Of a stretch of DNA of 64,000 nt, positions 7,623 to 15,953 are shown piece by piece. Location of the stretch: contig NZ_JAHHZS010000005.1 of the NCBI RefSeq assembly GCF_022606295.1, forward strand, positions 1-64,000, written 5' to 3'. The translations under genes were made by a program, and so were the position numbers. This DNA comes from Arthrobacter bambusae. Lineage in GTDB: Bacteria > Actinomycetota > Actinomycetes > Actinomycetales > Micrococcaceae. Positions within the stretch are counted from its first letter, which is position 1; each line of letters starts with the position of its first letter. The notes under the pieces are model-generated. The model saw nothing but the letters and a program-made list of their open reading frames with translations, ran no database searches and was not told the origin of the DNA.

Positions 7623-8757
7623 CGTCGTGGTGGTTGGAGCCGGGCCTGTCGGGCTGTTCATGGCAGCTCTGCTCCTGCAAAACGGGCATCGCGTTGCAGT
7701 TCTGGAAAGACGCGAATCGCGGATCCGCCAGACCCGCGCCATAGGAATACATCCTCCTGCCCTGGCCGCTTTGGACACCGTAGGCGCCGCCCATCCGCTG
7801 GTCTCTTCAGGCGTGCGGATCAGCCACGGTGCCGCGTACAGCGGCGGCCGGAAAGTCGCCGACATGGACTTCGCCCGCGCCTCGGCTGAGTACCCGTTCA
7901 TCCTTTCGGTTCCGCAATACCTCACCACCCAGGCCCTTGAGTCCAGGGTCATCGACCTGGATCCTGACGCCCTCCACCGAGGCGTCCACGTTGAGGAAGT
8001 CGTCGACGACGGCGGGCACCTGCGGTTGCGGGGACAGCAAGCCGGGGCTCCAGTGGAGTTCCTGGGGCGCTTCGTGGTGGCGGCCGACGGCGTACACTCG
8101 GCAGTGCGCGCGGGACTGGGACTGGAGCCACACCTCCGCACCTATCCCGACTACTACGTCATGGGCGACTTCAGGGATGAATCGCTGTACGGCCACAACG
8201 CGGTCCTTTTCCTTGAGCCGGCAGGAATCGTGGAGTCCTTTCCGCTCCCTGGCGGCATCCGAAGGTGGGTGGTCCGGCTTGGCGCCCCGTGCCAGGAACC
8301 CACTCCGCATGCGCTCGCCACCCTCATCACGAAGCGGACCGGCGGTGCGGTGGACTCAGCAAGCAATACGATGATCAGCGCCTTCGGCGTCACGTCGCGG
8401 CTGGTCTCCCGGATGGTCCACGGACGGATCGCCCTTCTCGGAGATGCTGCGCACGAAATCAGCCCGATCGGCGGACAAGGGATGAACCTGGGCTGGTTGG
8501 ACGCAGTTGCCTTGGCGCCGATCATCAGCGAAGCGTTGCGGACATCCGCCAACAGCCCCGCCGGCAAGCAGCTGGCCGGTTTCGAGCGGGACCGCCAACG
8601 TGCGGCGAAGAAAGCCATCTGGCAGGCCAGCCTGAATATGGCCCTCGGCCGCCCCCTGCCGCCAAAAGTCCTCAGCGCACGGAACGCCCTGATCGGTCGG
8701 GCCATCACGTTGCCCCTGTTCTCGGAGCTTGTTGCCCGTCGGTTCACGATGCACTGA
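7615..8757 (+). CDS. FAD-dependent aromatic monooxygenase
   Basis: A 380-residue flavoprotein hydroxylase. ATG at 7615 is chosen because the Rossmann motif VVVVGAGPVG begins three residues in. A longer frame upstream only reads through the methyltransferase gene. The second FAD signature GDAAHEISPIGGQGMNLG begins at residue 276, placing the protein with the UbiH/PHBH-type hydroxylases. In the three-gene cassette it would hydroxylate the aromatic ring made by the type III PKS, probably towards a quinone, as SrsC does for phenolic lipids. No membrane segment is evident. The gene ends 15 bases before peptide deformylase. Confidence 0.88.
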   Translation: MFDVVVVGAGPVGLFMAALLLQNGHRVAVLERRESRIRQTRAIGIHPPALAALDTVGAAHPLVSSGVRISHGAAYSGGRKVADMDFARASAEYPFILSVPQYLTTQALESRVIDLDPDALHRGVHVEEVVDDGGHLRLRGQQAGAPVEFLGRFVVAADGVHSAVRAGLGLEPHLRTYPDYYVMGDFRDESLYGHNAVLFLEPAGIVESFPLPGGIRRWVVRLGAPCQEPTPHALATLITKRTGGAVDSASNTMISAFGVTSRLVSRMVHGRIALLGDAAHEISPIGGQGMNLGWLDAVALAPIISEALRTSANSPAGKQLAGFERDRQRAAKKAIWQASLNMALGRPLPPKVLSARNALIGRAITLPLFSELVARRFTMH

Positions 8758-8772
8758 CACTAAGCTCAATCC

Positions 8773-9450
8773 ATGGACTTTGAGACGCGTCCCCTGCCTT
8801 CCGGCCCGGACACAACATTTACTGCCTCGGAAATCCGCAGCGCAGTCCAGGAGTTACTCGGTCTTGAAGGCCTCCCGCCCATCGTGCAGGTCGGCCATCC
8901 CGTGCTGCGCCAGCGCGCAGCGCCCTATGACGGCCAGCTCGACGACACCGAATTGGCGCAGCTGATCGAGCGGATGCGGGATGTCATGCATGCCGCTCCC
9001 GGCGTGGGCCTCGCGGCGCCGCAGCTCGGCATCCCCTTGCAGTTGGCTGTGCTCGAAGACCATTTCGATGTCGACCCTCTTGCCTCGGAGATCCGGCAGA
9101 GGACGCCCCTGGGCTTCTTCGCGATACTGAATCCAAGCTACGAGCCCGAGGGGACATCCACGGCGTCGTTCTATGAAGGATGCCTGTCGATGCGCGGATT
9201 CCAGGCCGTGGTGACACGGCACCGCGACGTCCGCCTGCACTACCAGCGTCCTGACGGCAGCACGACCTCGGCCGGATTCTCCGGGTGGCAGGCCCGGATA
9301 GTCCAGCATGAGACCGACCACCTGCACGGCGGAATCTATCTGGATCGCGCCGAACTGCGTTCGCTGGCAAACGATGGAGAGTACTCCGCCCACTGGGCGT
9401 ACCCCGGAATCGACGAGGCACGCAGCGGACTCGGTTTCCTCAACGCGTAA
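8773..9450 (+). CDS. def: Peptide deformylase
   Basis: A 225-residue metallohydrolase that removes the formyl group from the first Met of new proteins. All three family motifs are present: GVGLAAPQ (77-84), EGCLS with metal ligand Cys137, and HETDH (179-183) with the two metal-binding His residues and the catalytic Glu. The N-terminal 30 residues extend beyond the short E. coli form, as in several actinobacterial copies. It begins 15 bases after the flavin hydroxylase gene, which could mean read-through from that operon. Its 3' end overlaps the convergent S9 peptidase gene by 11 bases. Confidence 0.95.
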   Translation: MDFETRPLPSGPDTTFTASEIRSAVQELLGLEGLPPIVQVGHPVLRQRAAPYDGQLDDTELAQLIERMRDVMHAAPGVGLAAPQLGIPLQLAVLEDHFDVDPLASEIRQRTPLGFFAILNPSYEPEGTSTASFYEGCLSMRGFQAVVTRHRDVRLHYQRPDGSTTSAGFSGWQARIVQHETDHLHGGIYLDRAELRSLANDGEYSAHWAYPGIDEARSGLGFLNA

Positions 9451-11491
9451 CTGAACCGGTTTCGCGCGGCGGATTTGCCCTGGAAGGCAGGTGCGTTGAC
9501 CACCATGCCAGGATCTGCTCGAAACGTTGCCGCCTGTGGTGCGGCGTGCCCGATCGCGACAGTTCGTGGTCCTCACCCGGGAAGAGGAGCAACGCCGCCT
9601 CCACGCCCTGCGCCTTGAGGGCCGCGAAGTAGCGCTGGCCTTGTTCAACCGGGCACCGGAGATCGTTTTCGCTGTGGATCACCAGCGTGGGCGTCCGCAC
9701 TTCAGTCACCACGGCCATGGGGCTTTGGGCAGCCATCTGCTCGGATGAGCCTCCCGTGTATTGGCCGCCGAAGAACCATCCGATATCCGAGGAGCCGGCA
9801 AAGCTGACCGGGTCGAGGAATCCGCGCTCCACAATGGCTGCCTTGAAGCGGTGTTCATGGCCGATGACCCAGGCGGTGAGGTATCCGCCGTAGGACCCGC
9901 CCATGATGCCGATCGATTCCCTGTCCATTGCCGGAAAGGCTTCCAACGCACCCTCCAGGAAGGTGAGCACATCCGCCATGTCCACCGTGCCCATCTTTTC
10001 CTTGATGGCTCCACCGTGCGCCTGGCCGTATCCTGCGGAACCGCGCGGGTTGCACATCAGCACGGCGTATCCCGCCTCGGCGTATACCTGCGCTTCGTCG
10101 AAGAAGGCACCCGTGTACTGGGCGAAAGGACCTCCGTGGATGGTGAGCAGCACGGGATGGGGGCCGTTCCCCTCCGGCAGGACCGCCCAGCCATGGACCG
10201 GGTATCCGTCAGTGCCGGTGGCGGTGAACTCATGCGGTTCAAGGACGGTAGCTCCGTCCCGGAACCCCTTGGCGAAGTCCGTGAGCAAGCGGAATTCGCC
10301 CTTTTCCAGAACGCCGACCTCGCCACTGCTCGAGGCGTCCCCATACGTGACAGCCACGACGTCCCCCACCGCGGACGCTCCGATCACGACCAGTGGCCCC
10401 TTGACGAGGACCTCGCTCTCGCCATCGGCTGTCCACTGGATCAGCTGGACGCTCCCACGGCTCGTGTTGAGCGCGAGCACCCCGTCCGCCCCACGGGCTT
10501 CGAGGCGGCCGCCGATGTCCTGGTTTTCGACGTCGCTGAGCATCGTCGCGCTGGTTCCCCGGACCGGCATGGCGTACAGCGCCGTGTTCCTCGCGACGAA
10601 GTCCAGGCCGTCGTCACCGAGGTCCTGTGCCGTGAAGAACAGCCATTCACCGTTCACGGATTCGCAGACTTCATGGACGGACTGCGGCGCAGCGTCCGGA
10701 CGCAGCGCCGTGGTCTCTCCGCCCGCGGCCGGGACACGATAGATACCCGAGGCGATATCGGCGTCGTGCCCTTCGTGGAGCGAAGCGACAAAATAGACGC
10801 TCGTACCGTCGCTGCTGAACGACGGCGAGGTGTGGTCGGCGTCGCCGAACGTCAACTGCACCGCCGGCGGCACCAAGCCAACCGCTTCGGACCCCCGAGC
10901 CTTGGCGGCCCTCCCGGCGGGAACCACGGGGGGTTCCATTCCCGGCTCGGGAACGTCGACGACGAACAGTTGGGCCGGCTTGTCCGCGGTGAACCCCAAG
11001 CCATTGAGCCTGTATTGGTTGCCGGTGATCAGGCGCGGATCTTCGCTCCCGGCTCCGACGCCGTCAACCGTTCCGTAGCGGCCTTCTTCGGGAACCCGCG
11101 AGGAGAACACCATCCTGCGCGAATCAGGCGCCCAGGAAAACTCGGAGACGCCCAGTTTCTGGTCGGTGATCGCTTTCGGCTCCCCGCCGTCGGCCTCCAC
11201 CACGTGCAGTTGCGGCTTGCCGTCCGGCGTCGTCCGCAGGAATGCCAGCACATTGCCGTCCGGCGAGAAGGCCGGTGCGGTGTCCCGGAAGCCACGGGTG
11301 ATCCGCCGGGGTGGCATCGCCTGGTCAAAGGGAATGCTCCAGAGCTGCCCTACGTACGCATCGGCGTCGAAATCGGGCCGCGTGACCGACACGACGGCGC
11401 GCGTCCCATCGGGATGGGTGGCGGGAGCAGAGACGGCATTCAGCAGCGGGAGTTGTTCGGCTTTCACGCTGGTGAGCCTAGCCGCAGTCAC
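9440..11491 (-). CDS. S9 family prolyl-oligopeptidase-like peptidase
   Basis: A 683-residue cytosolic serine peptidase of the acylaminoacyl-peptidase/prolyl-oligopeptidase type. The N-terminal two thirds contain repeated WD40-like beta-propeller blades (for example APAFSPDGNVLAF and SPSFSSDGTSVYF). The C-terminal alpha/beta-hydrolase domain has the nucleophile Ser533 in GGSYGG, Asp610 in HSENDLRCP and His642 in GEDHELS, a complete triad. The GTG or ATG start is near the divergent rlmA-like gene, with the two starts only about 45 bases apart, so promoters must overlap. Its 3' end overlaps def. The likely role is turnover of short peptides. No signal peptide is seen. Confidence 0.92.
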   Translation of the reverse strand: MTAARLTSVKAEQLPLLNAVSAPATHPDGTRAVVSVTRPDFDADAYVGQLWSIPFDQAMPPRRITRGFRDTAPAFSPDGNVLAFLRTTPDGKPQLHVVEADGGEPKAITDQKLGVSEFSWAPDSRRMVFSSRVPEEGRYGTVDGVGAGSEDPRLITGNQYRLNGLGFTADKPAQLFVVDVPEPGMEPPVVPAGRAAKARGSEAVGLVPPAVQLTFGDADHTSPSFSSDGTSVYFVASLHEGHDADIASGIYRVPAAGGETTALRPDAAPQSVHEVCESVNGEWLFFTAQDLGDDGLDFVARNTALYAMPVRGTSATMLSDVENQDIGGRLEARGADGVLALNTSRGSVQLIQWTADGESEVLVKGPLVVIGASAVGDVVAVTYGDASSSGEVGVLEKGEFRLLTDFAKGFRDGATVLEPHEFTATGTDGYPVHGWAVLPEGNGPHPVLLTIHGGPFAQYTGAFFDEAQVYAEAGYAVLMCNPRGSAGYGQAHGGAIKEKMGTVDMADVLTFLEGALEAFPAMDRESIGIMGGSYGGYLTAWVIGHEHRFKAAIVERGFLDPVSFAGSSDIGWFFGGQYTGGSSEQMAAQSPMAVVTEVRTPTLVIHSENDLRCPVEQGQRYFAALKAQGVEAALLLFPGEDHELSRSGTPHHRRQRFEQILAWWSTHLPSRANPPRETGSVTR

Positions 11492-11535
11492 CCCGGGGCG
11501 ATATGCGCCACTCCGGCCGCCGTAGGATTGTCCAT

Positions 11536-12390
11536 ATGCTTTCCGACGCCGTCCGTTCCTTGCGCTGCCCGGTCTGCAACGGGCCTTTCCGCCTGAACGA
11601 AGCTCCGCCGTTTTCGCTGGGTTGCGTCGCCGGCCACAGTTTCGATTCCGCCAAACAGGGCTACTTCAACCTGCTCAGCGGCAAGGGCACGGTCTTCGAG
11701 GCCGACTCGGCCGAGATGGTCGCAGCCCGCCACGATTTCCTGGGCGCTGGCCATTATGCTCCCGTTGCCGAGGCCATCGCGGAGCTTGCGGCCCCGGACC
11801 TGGCGGCGCCGGGATCCCTCGTCCTGGATTCGGGGACCGGAACCGGCCACTACCTGCGCACAGTGCTGGACCGCACTCCGGCAGCGGCCATCGGCATTGA
11901 TATTTCAAAGTTCGCCCTCCGCCGGGCTGCGAGGTTGAATCCGGGCGCCATCAACCTGGTGTGGGATATCTGGCGGCCCCTGCCGCTCGCGGACCACGCC
12001 GTGGATGCCCTCATCGTTGTCTTTGCCCCTCGGAATCCACCGGAGTTCGCCCGTGTGCTGCGTCCAGGCGGCCGGGTGATCGTGGTGACTCCGCGCGACG
12101 GACATCTTGGGGAGATTGCGGAACGGACCGGAATGCTGGGCATTGAGCCGGGCAAAGACGAGCGACTTGCCGAGTCGATGCAGGAGTACTTCACTCTCGC
12201 GGACACCGTTCGACTCGACGTGGATCTCAATCTCAGCGGGCGGGACATCGCCGATGTCGCCTTCATGGGTCCCGCAGGCCACCATCTCGAGCGCTCCGCA
12301 CTCCTCGCGTCGACGGCCGCGGAAACGTCAGTCAAAGCCACTGCGAAGTTCACCCTCAGCGTTTTCACAGCGCCGGAGCAAGGCTCCTAA
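11536..12390 (+). CDS. RlmA-type 23S rRNA guanine-N1 methyltransferase
   Basis: A 284-residue protein from the ATG at 11536. An earlier possible start at 11503 adds eleven basic residues that do not look like the family. The N-terminus has a zinc finger CPVCNGPF...CVAGH, followed by KQGYFNLL, both typical of RlmA/TlrB enzymes that methylate G745 or G748 in helix 35 of 23S rRNA. The SAM site is VLDSGTGTGHYL. Enzymes of the TlrB branch give resistance to mycinosyl macrolides, whereas the RlmA(I) branch modifies G745. The sequence alone does not settle which branch this belongs to. It stands divergent from the S9 peptidase. Confidence 0.85.
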   Translation: MLSDAVRSLRCPVCNGPFRLNEAPPFSLGCVAGHSFDSAKQGYFNLLSGKGTVFEADSAEMVAARHDFLGAGHYAPVAEAIAELAAPDLAAPGSLVLDSGTGTGHYLRTVLDRTPAAAIGIDISKFALRRAARLNPGAINLVWDIWRPLPLADHAVDALIVVFAPRNPPEFARVLRPGGRVIVVTPRDGHLGEIAERTGMLGIEPGKDERLAESMQEYFTLADTVRLDVDLNLSGRDIADVAFMGPAGHHLERSALLASTAAETSVKATAKFTLSVFTAPEQGS

Positions 12391-12499
12391 CGGTAACCTT
12401 CGCACCGGGCTAGGATGGAAAAACAGCGACTGTGATCTTGCCGACGCTGCAGTCCGGGGCAGACCGGCTGCCGCCGCAAGTCCGGAAACAGGGGGAACG

Positions 12500-12961
12500 A
12501 TGTTTGAATGGCTTGGCAGCAACTGGTGGGCTCTCTGGCTCACGGTGTTTCTCGCTTTCGCCGTGGTGGAGATGCTGACTCTCAGCTTCTTCTTCATCAT
12601 GCTCGGGGCCGGCGCGCTGGCTGCCCTGGTCGCTGACTTCGCCGGAGCCGATCTATGGTTGCAGATCGTCGTCCTTTGCATCGTGTCCCTGCTGATGATC
12701 GCCTTTGTCCGTCCTATCGCGCTGAAGCATCTCCGCAAGGGTCCCGCCGAGCAACGCACCAACGTGGACCGCTTGATCGGCCAATCCGCCCTCGTCATGG
12801 AGCCTGTCAGCGCGACGGCGGGACTCGTCAAAATCGGTGGCGACGTGTGGAGCGCCCGCAGCGCGGCGGAAACCATCGACGCCGGCCAGACCGTGCAGGT
12901 CACCAGGATTGACGGCGCGACGGCGGTGGTCGCCTTGACGGCGGAAAACAGCCCGCACTGA
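12500..12961 (+). CDS. NfeD family membrane protein
   Basis: A 153-residue protein beginning at ATG 12500 after GGGGGA. Three hydrophobic segments occupy roughly residues 9-75 (WLTVFLAFAVVEML, FFFIMLGAGALAALVADF, LQIVVLCIVSLLMIAFV). The C-terminal 75 residues are a soluble OB-fold NfeD domain (IGQSALVMEPVSATAGLVKIGG). NfeD-short proteins work with SPFH/stomatin-like proteins, and such a gene follows at 13080. A longer open frame upstream of 12500 only reads out of frame through the rlmA-like gene and is not used. Confidence 0.9.
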   Translation: MFEWLGSNWWALWLTVFLAFAVVEMLTLSFFFIMLGAGALAALVADFAGADLWLQIVVLCIVSLLMIAFVRPIALKHLRKGPAEQRTNVDRLIGQSALVMEPVSATAGLVKIGGDVWSARSAAETIDAGQTVQVTRIDGATAVVALTAENSPH

Positions 12962-13079
12962 GAAGCATCCCGCCATGGCTCAAGCCGTACGTTCGACGAT
13001 GAGCGTCCGGCGACGAGCGACCGGCATTTTGCCGCACACATACCGCATCAAATACGTAACTGGGGAATGAAGGAGATGT

Positions 13080-14099
13080 ATGGACAGCTTGGGAGGAACG
13101 GCAGCCGCGATTGTGCTGCTAGTTCTCGTCATATTCGTGATTATCGTCTTGGTCCGCTCGATCAGGATCATCCCGCAAGCGCGCGCCGGCGTCGTGGAAC
13201 GCCTCGGCAAGTACCAGCGCACGCTCAACCCCGGGCTCACCATCCTCATCCCGTTCGTCGACCGCCTGCTGCCGCTGTTGGATCTTCGCGAACAAGTGGT
13301 TTCCTTCCCGCCGCAGCCGGTGATTACCGAAGACAACCTGGTTGTCTCCATCGACACCGTGGTCTACTTCCAGGTCACGGATCCCCGGGCGGCGACCTAC
13401 GAGATCGCCAACTACATCCAGGCTGTTGAACAGCTGACCACCACGACGCTCCGCAACGTCGTGGGCGGCTTGAACCTTGAAGAAGCGCTCACCTCGCGCG
13501 ACCAGATCAACGGCCAGCTCCGCGGGGTCCTGGACGAAGCCACCGGACGCTGGGGAATCCGCGTTTCACGCGTGGAACTCAAGGCAATCGACCCGCCACA
13601 CTCCATCCAGGACTCAATGGAGAAGCAGATGCGGGCCGAGCGCGACCGGCGTGCCGCGATTCTGACCGCCGAAGGCACCAAGCAATCGGCGATCCTCACG
13701 GCCGAGGGCCAGCGGCAGGCAGCAATCCTCGCCGCAGAGGGTGACGCCAAGGCAGCGATCCTCCGCGCCGACGGCGAAGCGCAGGCCATCCAGAAAGTCT
13801 TCGACGCCATCCACAAGGGCAACCCGGACCAAAAGCTGCTGGCCTACCAGTACCTTCAGACCCTGCCGAAGATTGCGGAGGGATCATCGAACAAACTGTG
13901 GATCATCCCCAGCGAGGTCGGCGAGGCCCTCAAAGGCATCGGCGGTGCGCTGGGTGGCGCCAACGGTGGATCAGGCGTGGCGGACCTGTTCAGCGATTCC
14001 GGGAAGCCGTCAGCCGAGGTCCCTGCCCCGGCGGGCACACCGGCCGTAAGTTCGGGACACGCGCAATCAACTGCAGCTGCGCAGGAACCGTCGCCATAA
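13080..14099 (+). CDS. SPFH/stomatin-like membrane protein (QmcA type)
   Basis: A 339-residue protein with one N-terminal membrane segment (AAAIVLLVLVIFVIIVLVRS) followed by an SPFH domain starting at IIPQARAGVVERLGKY. It contains the QPVITEDN and ALTSRDQING elements typical of stomatin/QmcA proteins. A long coiled coil follows (about 170-235) in which AILTAEG and AILAAEG repeat several times, then an Ala/Pro-rich tail. Such proteins form ring scaffolds in membranes and organise proteases or lipid domains. AAGGAG lies just upstream of the ATG. It pairs with the NfeD gene 118 bases before it and ends at a strong terminator. Confidence 0.92.
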   Translation: MDSLGGTAAAIVLLVLVIFVIIVLVRSIRIIPQARAGVVERLGKYQRTLNPGLTILIPFVDRLLPLLDLREQVVSFPPQPVITEDNLVVSIDTVVYFQVTDPRAATYEIANYIQAVEQLTTTTLRNVVGGLNLEEALTSRDQINGQLRGVLDEATGRWGIRVSRVELKAIDPPHSIQDSMEKQMRAERDRRAAILTAEGTKQSAILTAEGQRQAAILAAEGDAKAAILRADGEAQAIQKVFDAIHKGNPDQKLLAYQYLQTLPKIAEGSSNKLWIIPSEVGEALKGIGGALGGANGGSGVADLFSDSGKPSAEVPAPAGTPAVSSGHAQSTAAAQEPSP

Positions 14100-14114
14100 C
14101 TGCGGACGGCGTGC

Positions 14115-14149
14115 AAGGGGACCGGCCAGATTAACTGGCCGGTCCCCTT
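14115..14149 (+). terminator. Terminator after SPFH gene
   Basis: A perfect 15-base-pair stem, AAGGGGACCGGCCAG (14115-14129) with CTGGCCGGTCCCCTT (14135-14149), and a five-base loop, 15 bases after the SPFH stop codon. The T-run is short (GCTTTGTCC). Confidence 0.85.
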
Positions 14150-14153
14150 CGCT

Positions 14154-14183
14154 TTGTCCTGTCAGCTTCGATCCGCGTATAAT
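14154..14183 (+). promoter_or_regulatory. Probable rbpA promoter
   Basis: TTGTCC (14154-14159) and a consensus TATAAT (14178-14183) are 18 bases apart, an excellent match to a housekeeping sigma-70/HrdB promoter. Transcription would start near 14190, leaving a leader of about 150 bases before rbpA. Confidence 0.7.
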
Positions 14184-14189
14184 GGTGTA

Positions 14190-14342
14190 TTTGTCCGGCC
14201 GGTTCAGTCCGAACGGAACATTAACGCTTGGTCAGGCGTTTCATCTAGTGATGCAACGTGTGCAGACAGTAGTCCGGGCGACGCCATCGCGGCGTCCGGC
14301 TAGCGCGGAGCATGGTTCCGCGAACAGACAGAGGGAGTAATC
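14190..14342 (+). promoter_or_regulatory. Structured 5' leader of rbpA
   Basis: The untranslated leader predicted from the promoter carries at least three hairpins: AACGC/GCGTT (14223-14240), CCGGGCGACGCC/GGCGTCCGG (14274-14299) and CGCGGA/TTCCGCG (14304-14322). The ribosome-binding site AGAGGGAG and the ATG follow. The density of short stems suggests post-transcriptional control, but I recognise no known riboswitch. Confidence 0.4.
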
Positions 14343-14690
14343 ATGAGCGATCGCAGCCTGCGGGGCATGCGTCTTGGCGCCCAGAGCATGGAAACCGAAT
14401 CCGGTGTGGAGCCGGCGCCGCGTCAACGGGTTGAATACCGCTGCGCGGACGGAGAGCAGGTCTTCGTTACCTTCTCCTCCGAAGCCGAGATTCCTCCTGT
14501 CTGGGTTTCCAAGACAGGCAAGGAAGCGCTCCTGGTTGATGGTGAACGCCCCGTTGACACCAACGAGAAGGCCGTCCGCACACACTGGGACATGCTGCTG
14601 GAGCGCCGCAGCCTTCCCGAGCTTGAGCAGATCCTCGAAGACCGCCTGAACATCCTGCGCGAACGTCGCGGGGAACGCCGCTCGGCATAA
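14343..14690 (+). CDS. rbpA: RNA polymerase-binding protein RbpA
   Basis: A 115-residue actinobacterial transcription factor that binds the principal sigma factor and RNA polymerase and stabilises open complexes. The start MSDRSLRGMRLG (basic, with an RGxRLG motif), the central core YRCADGEQVFVTFSSEAEIP and the C-terminal sigma-interaction helix region (HWDMLLERRSLPELEQIL, then DRLNILRERRG) are all present. Only one Cys of the zinc-site pattern known in the Streptomyces protein remains, so zinc binding is unlikely here. AGAGGGAG precedes the ATG. It is a single-gene unit with its own strong promoter and a terminator 27 bases after the stop. Confidence 0.95.
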   Translation: MSDRSLRGMRLGAQSMETESGVEPAPRQRVEYRCADGEQVFVTFSSEAEIPPVWVSKTGKEALLVDGERPVDTNEKAVRTHWDMLLERRSLPELEQILEDRLNILRERRGERRSA

Positions 14691-14716
14691 CAGCCACGAT
14701 TTTCAAGGCCCACGCC

Positions 14717-14760
14717 AAAGGCCGGATCCGCCCTCTTCGCAGAGCGCAGATCCGGCCTTT
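14717..14760. terminator. Terminator between rbpA and GT2 gene
   Basis: AAAGGCCGGATC (14717-14728) pairs with GATCCGGCCTTT (14749-14760). An inner stem CTCT/AGAG closes a TCGC loop. It lies between convergent genes and can serve both strands. Confidence 0.85.
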
Positions 14761-14771
14761 GTGTGTCCGGC

Positions 14772-15515
14772 CTACTTTGGGACCCGGGTCTTCTTCCCGG
14801 TCAACGCGGCCCAGCGGGAAGCCAGCCCCCATTTGGTGACGTTGATCATGGCCTCGACGACGATGTTGCCGCTCATCTTGGAGGCTCCGAGCTCGCGCTC
14901 CACGAAGGTAATGGGGCGTTCGACGATCTTCAGTCCAAGTTTGGCCACCCGCCACGCCAGGTCCACCTGGAAGCCGTACCCAACCGACTCGACCTGGTCC
15001 AGCTTGAGCGCCTCGAGGGTGCTGCGGCGGAACGCACGGTAGCCGCCGGTGATGTCTTTGATCTTCAAGCCGAGCATGAGCCGGGCATAGGTGCTGCCCG
15101 TGCGCGAAATCGCCTGGCGGTAGAGCGGCCAGTTCACGGTGCCGCCACCCGGAACCCAGCGTGAGCCCATGGCGAGGTCGGCGCCGTCGTTGATCGCTTC
15201 CAGCAGCAACGGCAGTTGCTCGGGCTGATGCGAACCGTCGGCGTCCATCTCAACCAGGACGTCGTAGCCGGCGGCCATGCCCCACTTGAATCCGGCAATG
15301 TACGCGGCTCCGAGGCCTTCCTTGCCCTTGCGGTGCAGGACGTGGACCTGGCTGTCCTCGGCGGCGATGCTGTCGGCGAGCTGTCCCGTGCCGTCAGGGC
15401 TGTTGTCGTCGACAACCAGGACGTCGGAGGCGGGCACAGCCGCGCGCAGCCGTCCGAGGGTCTTGGGTAGCGATTCCAGCTCGTTGTACGTGGGGATGAT
15501 CGTCAGGACACGCAA
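14772..15515 (-). CDS. Polyprenol-phosphate mannose synthase (GT2)
   Basis: A 247-residue family-2 glycosyltransferase of the dolichol-phosphate mannosyltransferase type. It starts with [14 protein letters not shown], has [11 protein letters not shown] and the metal-binding DAD in [12 protein letters not shown], and ends with [15 protein letters not shown]. No membrane segments are present, as in soluble Dpm1/Ppm1 synthase domains. It should transfer mannose from GDP-mannose to polyprenyl phosphate, supplying the donor for protein mannosylation and for lipoglycans. Start is TTG at 15515 with AGGAAAGG about 7 bases upstream. It is a single gene facing rbpA. Confidence 0.9.
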   Translation of the reverse strand: MRVLTIIPTYNELESLPKTLGRLRAAVPASDVLVVDDNSPDGTGQLADSIAAEDSQVHVLHRKGKEGLGAAYIAGFKWGMAAGYDVLVEMDADGSHQPEQLPLLLEAINDGADLAMGSRWVPGGGTVNWPLYRQAISRTGSTYARLMLGLKIKDITGGYRAFRRSTLEALKLDQVESVGYGFQVDLAWRVAKLGLKIVERPITFVERELGASKMSGNIVVEAMINVTKWGLASRWAALTGKKTRVPK

Positions 15516-15953
15516 GAAGAGGCCTTTCCTTGATGGAGCGGTCAGTGGGCCGGAGCAGCAGCGTGGCTGGCATTCAGGCGCAACTCTCCATTATAGGACG
15601 ACAACCCGACGTACTTTGGGACATCTGTGGCGTCCGCCACAAGGGTCACCACTGGCCGCGGGCAGGTCCACAAGCCCAGGTCCAGTGCCGGCCCGCGCGT
15701 TGTACTCGTGGCCGAACCGTTTTCTGCAGCACCGTGGACCTGCCCACTACGAGTGCCACGGTCGTGGGAAACGGGTCCGTTGACTGTTTTTGACAACCGG
15801 AACCGACCGCGGCCAGACAACCAGGTATTCCCTGTGGCAGTCTGTTGACCCTAAATGCTACGGACTTCACAAATCGTGTCAAGCGCCCCCTGAGCTGGGG
15901 CTTTGTTCATCCATGCAGGTCAGGGGCCTTCAGGCCAAGCAGGCTATCTGGAA
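15516..15953. other. Intergenic stretch without supported gene
   Basis: Some 440 bases lie between the GT2 start and the amidohydrolase stop. Open frames exist but none has a ribosome-binding site or a recognisable product. A 12-base perfect inverted repeat GGGCAGGTCCAC / GTGGACCTGCCC (15660-15671, 15734-15745) spans a 62-base loop. The right part (about 15790-15920) is lower in GC than its surroundings. The GT2 promoter should be within the first 100 bases. Confidence 0.5.

Noticed and set aside
9761-11596. Long plus-strand open frame of about 600 residues
   Set aside because: It is the mirror of the S9 peptidase gene on the other strand. The composition is Arg/Gly-rich and no motif fits. 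High GC leaves long open frames opposite real genes.
12107-12499. Long frame ahead of the NfeD gene
   Set aside because: It is antisense-like noise inside the rlmA-like gene. NfeD begins with a membrane segment right after ATG 12500, which has a good ribosome-binding site.
13477-13820. Direct repeats within the SPFH gene
   Set aside because: The repeated AILTAEG-type codons are the normal coiled-coil repeats of SPFH proteins, not a DNA repeat or CRISPR-like array.
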